From NCBI GenBank assembly GCA_023374045.1, contig CM041780.1, positions 87,509,627 through 87,573,626 of the forward strand: 64,000 nucleotides of DNA, given 5' to 3'. Source of the stretch: Limonium bicolor (Eukaryota; Streptophyta; Magnoliopsida; Caryophyllales; Plumbaginaceae). The notes under the pieces are model-generated. The model saw only the letters and a program-made list of their open reading frames with translations. It was not told the DNA's origin and ran no database searches. The position numbers and the translations under genes were made by a program. Position 1 is the stretch's first letter; every line of letters starts with the position of its first letter. This document shows positions 11,621-21,525 of the stretch, piece by piece.

Positions 11621-13104
11621 TGGAAAGTACAATAAGTTAAATGTGATTGTCATAACAGTGGAAGGGCCTGTTAGCCTAACCTCTGTAATTGTAAGTACAC
11701 CAGTCAGCAAGAAGCTAGACTTGGTTAAGGTAAGAAGATGTTGTGAAACCATGAAAATTTTTCTTTCAACCCAGATTTATTCAAACCCTTTTCTTTTCAA
11801 ACCAGATTTTCTTTCCAAACCAACACTTCTTTCCAACCTTCTTTTAAACCAAACCAGTAAACCAAGGACAGTTGACAAGGATACAACAATGGATAAACTT
11901 TCCCTCGAATAAGTTCGGGAAGCATGGAATGAATCTTGTCACGGGACAATATAAGGGAGTTGACAACAGAATACTTCACCTAGGCGTGTGACGGACACTA
12001 CAAGTGTACCAACTGTGTTGTGGGACGACCGCACTCCGATAGGAGCATGTGGGCCTGACAGACCTACTTATGGGTTAGTTGGGTAAGTAGCAATGTATCA
12101 GTATGATACCCCATATATGTATACGAGTAGAGTCCGAAACACGGGAAGTAGTCGACTCCGTCTACGGTCAGCAGTATAAATCAAACAAGAGCTAAGGATT
12201 ACAAGGAACAGATGAAGCTAAAGGAACTCAGTTAAGTTAACGAGACTAAAAGGATTAGTGAATTTCTCTCAAGGAAATGTTTAAGAGTTAGCAAGTGCGA
12301 AGGGCACAAACTGTTATGTAAAGACATCACATATGTCTTAAGGATCCTCAGGGATAAACACTATAGCTGGAATGGTGACCCAGCCTGTACATGGCAAGCA
12401 GATGCCTAATGTGGACACATTAATGTGCAATGAACGGATAAATTCCCAGAATAGTACCAACACTACCAGGAAATGTTAATCTTCACAGAAGAAGATAATA
12501 ACCAGTAAAGAACGCGAAAGGCGTAGCTAACGGAATGTACCAATAAGTGTGAGCCAAATGCAAAGGCATAACTTAACAACACCCAGGAGAAATCCTTGAA
12601 GGGTGTTCACACAACAATCGTTGAATGAAATGTATGGCAGAAACACAAGGGTTGAAGCTAACACCCAGTTTAGACATAAATTGTCAGGAGACGGACTGAC
12701 AATCTTAAGGGGCATCCCATGAAAGGAAACGGAATGCAACGACCTTGTCATGGAGCCCAATATAATATTCAAACCATGTATATGTACAGAGAAGTCATGT
12801 GCGTGGACAGCCTATAATGAGCCCAGCTCAAGGCAAATAAGGCGTATAATCCAAAAGCAGGATATATCGTATAAGTTCGATTGATGGTAGAAGTTATGTA
12901 ATATAAGTGAATAGAGTGGTAAACGAACCACTGCATTAAGAGTGGGGATACCTCTCGATATTGTGACACCGCAGGAGCGGTAGTTATGTGAATCAAGTTC
13001 GAGAAATATGTTCAGGATGGACGATGTTATTAATGAAAGAGAGTAATTAGCTTAATAGCATGTGTGTATAAAGTGAAACCGGGCTGAATAATGCCGGCTT
13101 AGGA

Positions 13105-13345
13105 CACGAATGATCGATGCTCAAGGAGCATTCAGTGGTCATCCAAATGAGGGATGAACCATAATATGAATAATGTAAATTTATGTGTGGAAGTTAATGT
13201 GACAGTAAATACGATGTGAGTTAGTGTTATACAATAAGTACGGTGCGCAGTAAGCGACCGTTGTATAAGTGTTGTTAAATAATGATGTGGCGGATAAGGC
13301 CAGTTATGAGTTAAACTCAGTGGAGATGCAAGATGAGTGATGTTA
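13105..13345 (+). pseudogene. Decayed RNase H-region remnant in E1
   Basis: CTCAAGGAGCAT followed by TCATCCAAATGAGGGATGA matches the nucleotide pattern that encodes the RQLKEHE...YPTHD stretch of Ty3/gypsy RNase H. About 110 bp on, TGCGCAGTAAGCGACC followed by TTGTTAAATAATGATGTGG matches the MRQRRW...LLKDYDV stretch. Spacing and order are right, but there are stops and indels. E2 has the same remnant at 28637-28870. Confidence 0.45.
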
Positions 13346-14144
13346 AACAGACTGGGCAATAAGCCAGTGGTAGGTACTGTGTGATGAGGAACTCAGTGTG
13401 AATTCCATGGCGAGTCGCATAAGGGATTTACTGTCAAGAGTTTACGCCTCTGCACTCTGTATGACTGAGTGTTTTGGTATTGCACTTGCGCAGTAATGAT
13501 CGAATGAGATAGCTAGGAATTGGAAACATGTTGATTGTGGACAAATAATGTTATAATGCCGATGCACAGGAATGCAAGGCTGCACCAATAAAGAGTGCTT
13601 GTACAAAAACCAAATGTGGAGGCATGATTAACAGTAAGTGACTACGGTAGCACTAACTGCCAAATAGCGGTATGGAATATACCACAAATGTTTGTAAATA
13701 GCTGAGAGAGCACTACACACTAGGTAGTAGCTCAATCTCGACCGACAGTAAGTCGGAAGGGAACAAGTCGATCATTGTGAAATACATAGCTGTATACACA
13801 GTAAATCATTACGGAAGTAGATAGAAGTTTAAAACTCACCCGAATTCGCTAACGGTAAGAGATACCACGCGTCGGTTAGAAACCATTGTTACCAAGATGA
13901 AGGTGACAATTGGGGATATACAATACAGTAAGAATAATAAAAGGGAGCAATTAAGCTCTACAGTTATTAGAGTTTCGCAGCAGAAACTAGTGAACCGGTG
14001 ATTCAAATGTAAAACGTGAATAACGAATATGAGTGGATGGCTAATTATTAACGCCTAAAAGCCTCACAGGCCTGGACCGAAACCGGTTATGAGTTATAAC
14101 TCCAATGCGAATTCTTGGTTTAGGGACTAAACCGCCAATATGGT

Positions 14145-14225
14145 TAAGATCCTCTAATCAGAATCCATTGTGTAATAGACCGCGTGAGTTAAGATACTTC
14201 ACGACGGCAAACATTTTAAGCCAAT
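14145..14225 (+). pseudogene. Decayed integrase C-terminal/chromodomain tail in E1
   Basis: GTTAAGATCCTCT, then TTGTGTAATAGACC, then GCGTGAG resembles the VKVLW...VEEATWE segment of Tekay/Del integrases with Glu and Trp codons turned into stops. E2 (29650-29735) reads CGCGTGG here, closer to the intact ATWE coding. The related E4 still has ATWELEDSMRDKYP. It lies just before a polypurine motif, as the end of pol should. Confidence 0.45.
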
Positions 14226-14243
14226 GTTTAGTGACTGATTACT

Positions 14244-14272
14244 GGGCGTAATCCCTTTTAAGGGGGTAGAGC
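14244..14272 (+). promoter_or_regulatory. First (internal) polypurine-type motif of E1
   Basis: The motif is GGGCGTAATCCC, then TTTTAAGGGGGTAGAGC. It is repeated in E2 (29757-29786) and, on the minus strand, in E4 (54855-54884), each time right after the pol remnant and about 0.45-1.3 kb before the LTR-adjacent tract. It could be an additional plus-strand primer or a relic of an older LTR boundary. Confidence 0.5.
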
Positions 14273-14699
14273 GCAAAACCACTTGGTGTATATTACCGTA
14301 CAAGTGTACGTAGTGTGTGTGACTCATATTGTGCATAGCACAAATTATTGTTTGTTTTGATGATTGGTGTGTGTGTTACGTAAACATACACATTCATTCA
14401 TGGTTTAATTGTGGTAATTGCGCACAGATGATGCGAATACCATTGTGATAAGTGTGTGTGTTTGTTAACAGTTGTGTGTGATTGTACAAGTGTGGGGAGT
14501 AGATAAACTCCCGGGGGGAACAAAAGCCCCGACAGTGTATAAATGTAAAACCAGGTGTTGTATTTTGATAAAATATATATGTATATATATATTTTATAGT
14601 GATGCATGAAAGGGCATGATACCGACATAGAACCTAGTGAGAATAAGATTCCCTAGGCGACAAGATTAAAAGTGAATGGAGGTAACTGATAGACGGAGT

Positions 14700-14935
14700 T
14701 CTATCCTTTGGAGATGTTGTGATCATGACTAGAATGATTCGAAAGATAGAAAATTGGAAATGAGTGACTTACTTGATGCTTGAAAATGAAGTGGGAGGTG
14801 GAACTTGATTTGCATGCGATCATGGGAAGCCGAACACAAATTGGAGTGGAAGGATAGTTCAACACTGATGCTGATCACATCAGGGTTGGATGATTCTTGA
14901 AACTCCCTATAAGTGGCCACGAATAACCACGCTAA
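14700..14935 (+). other. Non-coding block conserved between E1, E2 and E4
   Basis: Strings such as GTGGGAGGT, TGGAAGGATAGTTCAACACT, GATGCTGA and GTTGGATGATTC recur in E2 (30200-30435) and, on the minus strand, in E4 (56240-56440). In the antisense direction E1 and E2 read openly (ESSNPDVISISVELSFH), and E4 reads ESSNSDGVSISVELSFH before a stop. Confidence 0.65.
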
Positions 14936-15251
14936 TAAAGAAGCAAAGAGCTTAAGTTGGACTTGGAGTTGTGTGTGTTTTCAAAAGGATTTTAATTGGT
15001 ATTTATAAAACGTTGATGGATACTTTACATAATTAAAGTTTTCTTACTTACCTCACCAAGAAATTTTAAATTTAAGTGATTGTTTTAATCTCCTAAAGGC
15101 ACGGGGACGGAAGGTGTCCATCGCGACCGTGTTCTGCGGGATCACAGTGAATATCAAGGATATTTTTGATTGCTGTACATGCTCTGACATGTTGTGTGGT
15201 ATGTGTAATGAATGTTGTTTCGACTTGGATTTCCTAAAGTGTATACTATCA

Positions 15252-15485
15252 AGGCCTATGAGTCTAAATTTGTGGTGTTACATAGACCTATGTGTCTAAA
15301 GACTGTTATGTTACCAGGACCTATGTGTCCAAATGTTGTTATGTTACCCGAGACCAGTGAGTCGAAGGGGTTGTTATGTATGTGTAAGTGTTGTTAAGAT
15401 ACCCGGACCATAGAGTCCGAGGTTATCATTTGGATATGTTATGTTGTTTGTGGATGTGAATGTGTTGCCCGGACCATCAAGTCCG
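15252..15485 (+). repeat. Array of six micro-hairpins before the E1 3' LTR
   Basis: Short stem-loops start at 15252, 15284, 15317, 15350, 15404 and 15470. Examples are AGAC-CTATGT-GTCT, GGAC-CTATGT-GTCC, CGGAC-CATAGA-GTCCG and CGGAC-CATCAA-GTCCG. The spacers repeat TGTTATGTTACC-like text. E2 keeps four at 30753, 30785, 30869 and 30935. Confidence 0.6.
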
Positions 15486-15570
15486 AGGTTGTGATGTAAA
15501 GTGTGTTTGGTTAAGGACGTTTATTTCCAAGTGATTACTGTGTTCTAATCTAATGATGTGTGAAAAGTGT

Positions 15571-15605
15571 GAACTTCGAGGACGAAGTTCTTTAAGGGGG
15601 TAGAT
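15571..15605 (+). promoter_or_regulatory. Pre-LTR hairpin and polypurine tract of E1
   Basis: GAACTTCG, loop AGGA, CGAAGTTC (15571-15590) is followed by AAGGGGG (15594-15600) and TAGAT, directly before the 3' LTR. The purine run primes plus-strand synthesis. E2 is identical in the hairpin (31039-31058). Confidence 0.85.
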
Positions 15606-18600
15606 TGAAATACCCCAAACCTTGATATGGTTTAAATATCAAATTATGGTATGTAAAGGCTAAAAAGTGCCTTAGTAACATCAGTGAACAATTTAAACAT
15701 AGTAAAGTGCAATAAAGCACTAAGACACAGTTTGAGCAAAAACATGCTCTAAGCTATGAGTGAACTTGGTTAGGACCCAAAGAGCCTACCAAGACTTGAT
15801 AACATTTAATTATTATTTAATAAGGCTAAATAAGTCCTTAAGAAACTTTGGTGGACAGTTAAACCAAATAAAACATAAGGTAATACCTTAAAGTCAATAT
15901 GAGCAAAAATGTGCTCTAAGCTTGGGATAAATGTGTATAAGACCTAATGGTCATACCTATACCTTATAAATATGTTAATGAACATATTAAATCAATTACC
16001 AAAGAAAACCAAGCTTGAAAACAAGTTAAAACACAAAATGTGCTTTAAGAAGTCTTAAAGCACGTTTTTGAAAAATTGTCTTGTAAATGAGTTTTGAATG
16101 GCTAAATGTCCATCATTACTCTTTAATTAACATGTGTACTATATAGTATCACATTTGGGTGGCCATATTAGTGGGAAATCAAAAATTTCACTTCTATGTG
16201 CCTTGTTATAGGTGAATAGTGATTTTTATAACTAGTTTGTAACATATAATGTTATAAGTGATTAAATTGGTCAACAAAGACCAAAACACCCTCCTAGGCA
16301 TAATGGTGGCCGGTTTTTGTAGTGAGGAGTCACCAAGTATGTTAACTTGTTAAGTAAATAAATGTGACTCATAGTTACTATTTGCTTTAAGATATAAATA
16401 TCTCAAAAGTAAGTTCTATCTTCATTCTCCCTTCCTTTCCTCCATTTCACACGGTTCCAACTCCTTCTTCCTCTCTTCTTCTTGTTCTCTCTCGGTAATA
16501 TATCACCACCACCATGGAAGTTCATCTTTGAACACTTGTAAAACCTAGCTCACTTAACCAAATCAAAAACAAACACCACCATTCTCTTAGTTAAGCCAAG
16601 CTCTACAACTTGTCTCTTCAAAACTTCAAAACCTCCATTTCGGTTGCCAAGAGAAACCACCATGGGAGGAGCTTGAGCTCATCTTTTCACATATTCTTGT
16701 TCTCCTTTGCTTCAAGGTAAGGAAACTCAAAGAAAATCCATGTTTCCTCCATGTTTACATGTTGTCCGAAAATTCACCTCACAATGGTGTATTTATCTTG
16801 CTTGTTTTAGCTTCATTGAATCTTCCAAAGGACTAGGAGGAGTCTTCTCTTGATACTTATTCAAGTTCTCTTCCAATTCCAAGGTAAAACAATTACCTTA
16901 ATGTGTTAAAACAATATGTGTAACTAGGGTTTACAATGAGATGAAGCTTAAAGCTTGAATACTCATTATGTTGTTTGTACAATGTATAGAACTTGACAAG
17001 GAATCAAGTACCCCACCGGTTTGTAAGGAAACAAGGAAGAAATTTGTGAGGAAAAGAGGTAAACAAACTATCTCAATGTAGTTTAAATGCCTTAGGAAAA
17101 ATGAGCTTGATTTGCTTGATAAAATACCTAAGGAGCCAATGGTGAGTGACCTAGCAAAATGTTCTCAAGGAGACTAGTAAAAGAACATATGTTTTGGTGT
17201 ATGTATTTGCAGGTCAAAGGCATTATTTATGTGGGAAATTCAGTGTTTAAGGTTATGCAATTTAAGGGCCTAAGAGCCATGTTATTTAGGGCCTAAGTGC
17301 CAAGCAATTTAAGTTATGCACTATATTGTAATGATGCTAAATGTGTGGAGTTTGTTGTATAAAAGTGTGTTTGATGGATTTTAGGTGTTTTGAGTGAAAT
17401 AAGGTAAGAACCTAAGTGTTTGGATGTGAGTATATACAAGAGAAACTATGGCCAAATTTGGGAAAGTGTGTAAGAAGTTCTAAGTGTTTTAAGTGAGTTT
17501 TGGTGAACTAGGAAGTGTTAAAGGTGAATAAATGTTTACTTGAGAAGGAAACATGTATTAAGGTGATTTAGATTGATGCAAGGATTTAGGTGTTGTCTTG
17601 GAAGCTCTAGGAATTCAATGGGTGTTTTGTGAATGTATTAAAGTCTTGGAGAGTTGTTTAAGGTTTAGGTAAGGTTGGTGTTCAAAGGAATAAGTGATGT
17701 TTAGGTATGATGTGAAAAAGGAGATGTAGTTAATAAGAAAAGAAGTTGAGAGATGATGATAAGGTGTAGAGGAAACACCTTGGTATTGTGGTCATATAGG
17801 TGAAATGCCACCTAGAAATCATAAGGAGAAAACATTGTAAGTGTTAGGAATATTGTGGAGATATAAGTAAAGGTTTAAGGAATTAGGAAAATAGTTTTGT
17901 GAGTGTTTAAAGAATATCTTAAGGGTGTGTTTGAAGTGCCAAATGATGTTAGAACACATTAAGAGGCCTTAGGAAAAGTTTGGTGAAGATTTGGCAAAGT
18001 TGGGTAAGTTTAGAAGGCGACCGACCCAGGGGCCGACCCAGTTTGTGGGTCGGTCGGTGGGTCGGTCGGACCAAAAACATGGTTTAAGGTTATGAAATGA
18101 TTTGTAGTGATGGGGATTGTATGTAATGATGTTTATAAGGATGTTGGCATGTGTTAGTGGGAGTTTTAATACACTAAGTGGGTTAAAAGTTGTATTAAAA
18201 TGTGAGAGTAAAACAAGTTAAAAATGTTAAGTTATGTACACTAAGTTAACGGGGAGAAATTAAGCATTGACATTAATGATCAAGCAAAACCCCGAGGTTA
18301 ATGAAAACACGGTGTGTGTTACAGTTGTTCGGAATTTGCTCGAGGAACATAAATGGACAGGATAAGTGGACCCTCGGTGACAGGTATGGTTTTCTTGCAC
18401 CTGGTCCTAACGGATTACAACCGGCTTGTATGCCATGTGTTTTTTTCTGTATGTTGCCACGTTATGATATAAATCATGAAACGAGTTACAGTCATTATTG
18501 TTTGTATGTATACGTGCCGATACCGGTAACCTCTAATGCGCTGAAGGGCTAGTTAACCACTATTAGTAAACGTAAGAGAACGTATCCGGTAATACGTTTC

Positions 18601-19978
18601 CGACTAAGGAACGTTCTAAAACCACGGCTATGCGTGAGTTGGCTATGTGATGTTTGTGTGTGATGTTGGTTGTGAATGTATGACTCTCTCTTCCCTTGTT
18701 ATGGTCTAACAAGACTTAACTCGATGTTTGTGATTGTTAATAAAGTTCAAAGTTGAACTACTAATAAGTGCTAACGGGGGATGGAGGAGACCGGTCTGTT
18801 CCGGCACCGTGTGAGTATGGGGGTCGTTGTCATAGCAGGTTCGATCCTCTGTATGTATTGGTTGTTTTCCAATTTGGTTCCCAACCTACCCTTTAGCTTA
18901 ACCAAGGCTATTAACTGACTCACGTCGGGCCACAGGGGCATACTATTTTGTTAGTTGTTTCGGTGTGCTTGGATCACTATATCCGGGGCACCTTGTGTTA
19001 AGTTAACCGTTCATTTAACGAAACCGTAACGAGTTATGTAACGAGCTTATCATGAGACTGGCAACAATCTCTAGGCTCACCAGTGGTGTTAGTGATGTTG
19101 GGTCGGTTCCTAAGAGAACCATTTCCGTTGTGTTATGTGTTTTGTTGTGATGCAATTCCATTGCGGTATTATGTTGCATGGAACGTGCAAAGTGCTGTAA
19201 GTGCTCTTATGTAGAGTATGTTATATGTTGTAAAATGTGAAGTGTGTGGATCATGGATATGATTCCCAGTTTGTGATAAGAGACGTTTAAGGATAACCCG
19301 AATTAGGGTATGGTGTCCGTCTATTAAGGAGTAGCTCCGTTGGAGGAGAAAACACTCTAGGGATGATTGATTACCATGAGTGACTCATTAAGTAGGATAT
19401 TATTCCGATTGTTGAGCCCATTGAGGCGAAATGTTAAGTGTTGTGTGTCTGTTATGTGATGTTTGTTCGTTTGTTAATGTATGATTCAAATATAATCACC
19501 GCATGCTAAGACGACAAGTAGTTGTGCGTGGCCCGATAGCATGTGGGCTGCGGGATTACCATACCCAGCAAAGGTGCTGAGCCCCTTGGGGCCACCCCTT
19601 TCTCTTCTTTTCCTATTTCAGGTACGAAGTGCTGGAAGCCGTTCGAGAGTAGGACGGGTAGTCATTGTACATTGGGTATTTATTTAAGTGTGTATACATA
19701 TACAGTAGGTGTAGTAAGACCGATATTGTTGTCGGCACCAGTTTATAATACTCGGTATAGTGACAAGGTGTATGTCGTTATTGGTTGTTGTTAATGGTAA
19801 GAAATAACATGTATAGTCGCTCGGGAATTTAGCCCATCAGACCGATACATTGTGTATGTATTAGCCTTGTTAGCCACGTGGGTGGCTAACGGCGTTAACA
19901 ACCATCAAGTTAAGTAATGTGATGAGGTTGTTCTTCCGCCAGTTGTTGTAAGTATGTAATGTTGGATGGGGTGTTACA
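15606..19978 (+). repeat. E1 3' LTR (4,373 bp)
   Basis: It has the same ends and landmarks as the 5' LTR: TATA box 16393-16400, mini-ORF 16514-16531, nested palindrome 18018-18072, hairpin 19864-19893. A splice-acceptor-like TGTATTTGCAG is at about 17203-17213. It ends GGGGTGTTACA at 19978. The ORF at 18301-18552 is not conserved and has no recognised product. Confidence 0.95.
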
Positions 19979-19983
19979 ATTAT

Positions 19984-20673
19984 GTTTACCAAGAAATTTC
20001 ACAATTGAAATTATTCTAAACAACATTTGTTTCCAATGATCCCTTTCTTTCTCATACCGTGCTTGAGCTCTTTGAGCCTAGTGCTAGTATGTGCCCAATC
20101 TCTAAAGCTATCACTTACTAGTTGACCTTTTCCAAGTCCTTTTTTTTTAAATTTACAGCAAAAAAAACACTTTTTCCAGCTCTTTCGAGTACACAAGCCA
20201 ATCTCTATCGCTCTTTCCCCATTTGGTAAAACTCTAGTATAAAAGCTCGAAGAAAATCGTTTCGAAAACTTATCTTTAGGACCTTTCACAATTGGCAAAT
20301 CTCTTTGGGGACCTCAGCCACTAAAACATCAATCATTTTAGAATCAAGAGAATCTCATATACTTGGATCATATATATCTAGCAATGAAGTTTCTAATGAC
20401 TCTAATTTTGTGCCATCAACAATATTTTTAATACCTTCGGTATCCTTATTATCATTATTTTCTGAATTAATCAAATCAATATTATTTTTCTCACCATCAT
20501 TGGCATAGGATCCACTCCCACATCATCATCAAAAAGATTTTTATCATCTAACAGCACTACTCCATCAATAATACATGTTTGACATCATTCTTTTTAGCAC
20601 AATAAATTTATTGAGAGCTCCTTTTTGAGACTGACATAACTGCTCAAATTTCTTTTTTTCTTACGTTTTTCAT
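19984..20673 (-). pseudogene. hAT transposase, N-terminal part with TTF-type zinc finger
   Basis: Reading leftward from about 20673, frames give KFEQLCQSQKGALNKF, then DIYDPSIWDSLDSKMIDVL, then PIVKGPKDKFSKRF, SSSFYTRVLPNGER, CFFCCKFKKK and SDSFRDWAHTSTRLKELKHG. This is the start region of ZMYM1-like plant hAT proteins: a basic N-terminus, then the TTF zinc finger (CFCCK-like), then the RLKEHE helix. Several frameshifts separate the blocks. The last codons run straight into E1 at 19978. The protein resumes on the far side of E1 at 6410, so the two parts were one gene before E1 inserted. Confidence 0.8.
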
Positions 20674-20686
20674 GTCAAGAAACATT

Positions 20687-20865
20687 TTCATTGGCAACCC
20701 TTCAACTTCTCAGTTCTCTATTCTTTTAAGTATTATCAACGTTTTATTTTTTTTTGAAAAAAAGTCCAAAATAACATGTTTATGTATGAAAATTCCTGTT
20801 ATTAACCTTCATCTGAAACTAATTTTTAAAATAACACTCCTGAGAAGTTGAGGGTTGCCAATGAA
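20687..20865. mobile_element. Small non-coding element with 24-25 bp inverted ends
   Basis: The left arm at 20689-20713 begins CATTGGCAACCC and ends AACTTCTCAG. The right arm at 20840-20863 is its reverse complement with one base missing. The interior is about 125 bp and AT-rich. It lies just upstream of the probable hAT start and is probably a MITE-like insertion in the hAT 5' UTR. No convincing target duplication is visible. Confidence 0.55.
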
Positions 20866-21027
20866 TATGAGAATACTAAACAACTTTACTTATTATTTTA
20901 TTTACCTAACTTCTAAAACACTTAATAGTGTTCTGTAAATAAAATTAAATTATTTTTAAAAAAAGACCCCAAAATTTTGGGACTCCAAAAGTTTGGGCCT
21001 TGTTCAATGGAACAAGGTAAATGCCTT

Positions 21028-21041
21028 CAGAGCCGCCGCTG
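21028..21041 (-). repeat. Probable hAT 5' terminal inverted repeat end
   Basis: On the minus strand the sequence begins CAGCGGCGGCTCTG and is followed by an AAGGCCCAAACTTTTGGAG-like string, as at the 5' ends of ZMYM1-like plant hAT elements. The matching right end was not found near 3600-4767, so the other terminus seems lost. No 8-bp target duplication can be tested. Confidence 0.5.
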
Positions 21042-21525
21042 CTTATTTGGTATGTGAATAAAGCGTACCCTTTTAAAATAATATGTATTTTAGTTTTTCA
21101 AATGTAATTAGAATTTATGTCTAGTTAAAAGTAACATATGAAATATTAGCCATTCATTCTTTTACAGATTCATATTCTAAATTTTAGTTTCAATATAAAT
21201 CTTGCGAAAAAACTTCATCCTATGAATTTTGTAAGGTAGTTTTTGAATTGACCATATTGACAAGTATTCTAATTTTGTAAGAGACATAGAGCGAACTAAC
21301 TATGCATGTTTCTATAGTTTCAATTTAAAGAATACAATTTTACTTACAAAATAAAAATGCTTTGATGATGGAAAAAGAACATTAATGTTTCGTTGCATGA
21401 AATCATAACATGTAGCATATTGTATTAAAAAACTTTGTTGTATTTTTATAAGAAAAATGAATTAAAAGTTAGAGTATTATATTATTTTAACTTTTAATAT
21501 ATTTTTCATGCTAATTTTTCAAACT
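21042..21525. other. AT-rich flank, nothing recognised
   Basis: No coding frame, structured RNA or repeat is visible. It is host or older transposon DNA between the hAT end and E2. Confidence 0.4.

Larger units (their letters stand above)
10732..15605 (+). mobile_element. E1 internal region without intact genes
   Basis: It is 4,874 bp with no open frame longer than 128 codons. Traces of a gag zinc knuckle (11522), RNase H (about 13105) and an integrase/chromodomain tail (about 14145) occur in the order of a Ty3/gypsy genome. These are followed by a first polypurine-type motif (14244), a block conserved in E4 (14700-14935), micro-hairpins (15252-15485), a hairpin and the final polypurine tract. 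I saw no convincing protease or reverse transcriptase between 11700 and 13000. The same interior is present in E2. Confidence 0.8.
6411..19978 (+). mobile_element. E1: complete non-autonomous LTR retrotransposon (LARD-like, Ty3/gypsy-type signals)
   Basis: The element is 13,568 bp: 5' LTR 6411-10731, internal region 10732-15605, 3' LTR 15606-19978. It has TG...CA ends, a 5-bp target duplication, a tRNA-iMet primer site and a polypurine tract. No intact protein is encoded, although decayed gag and pol traces lie in order. LTRs above 4 kb around a non-coding but conserved interior fit the LARD definition. It must have used enzymes from a related element. The two LTRs differ mainly by single-base indels, which may be partly assembly error. 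Confidence 0.9.
6406..19983. other. Target site duplication of E1 (ATTAT on both sides)
   Basis: ATTAT occurs at 6406-6410, directly before TGAAATACCCC, and at 19979-19983, directly after GGGGTGTTACA. A 5-bp duplication is usual for Ty3/gypsy integrases. It proves a single insertion event into the hAT coding sequence. Confidence 0.95.

Noticed and set aside
11797..11979. Minus-strand ORF conserved in E1 and E2 (also 27274-27477)
   Set aside because: The similarity follows from copying of the whole element; the frames differ by shifts, and no domain is seen.
15114..15397. Cys-rich ORFs (MSIATVFCGIT and the overlapping frame)
   Set aside because: They read through the micro-hairpin array and are not conserved as open frames in E2.
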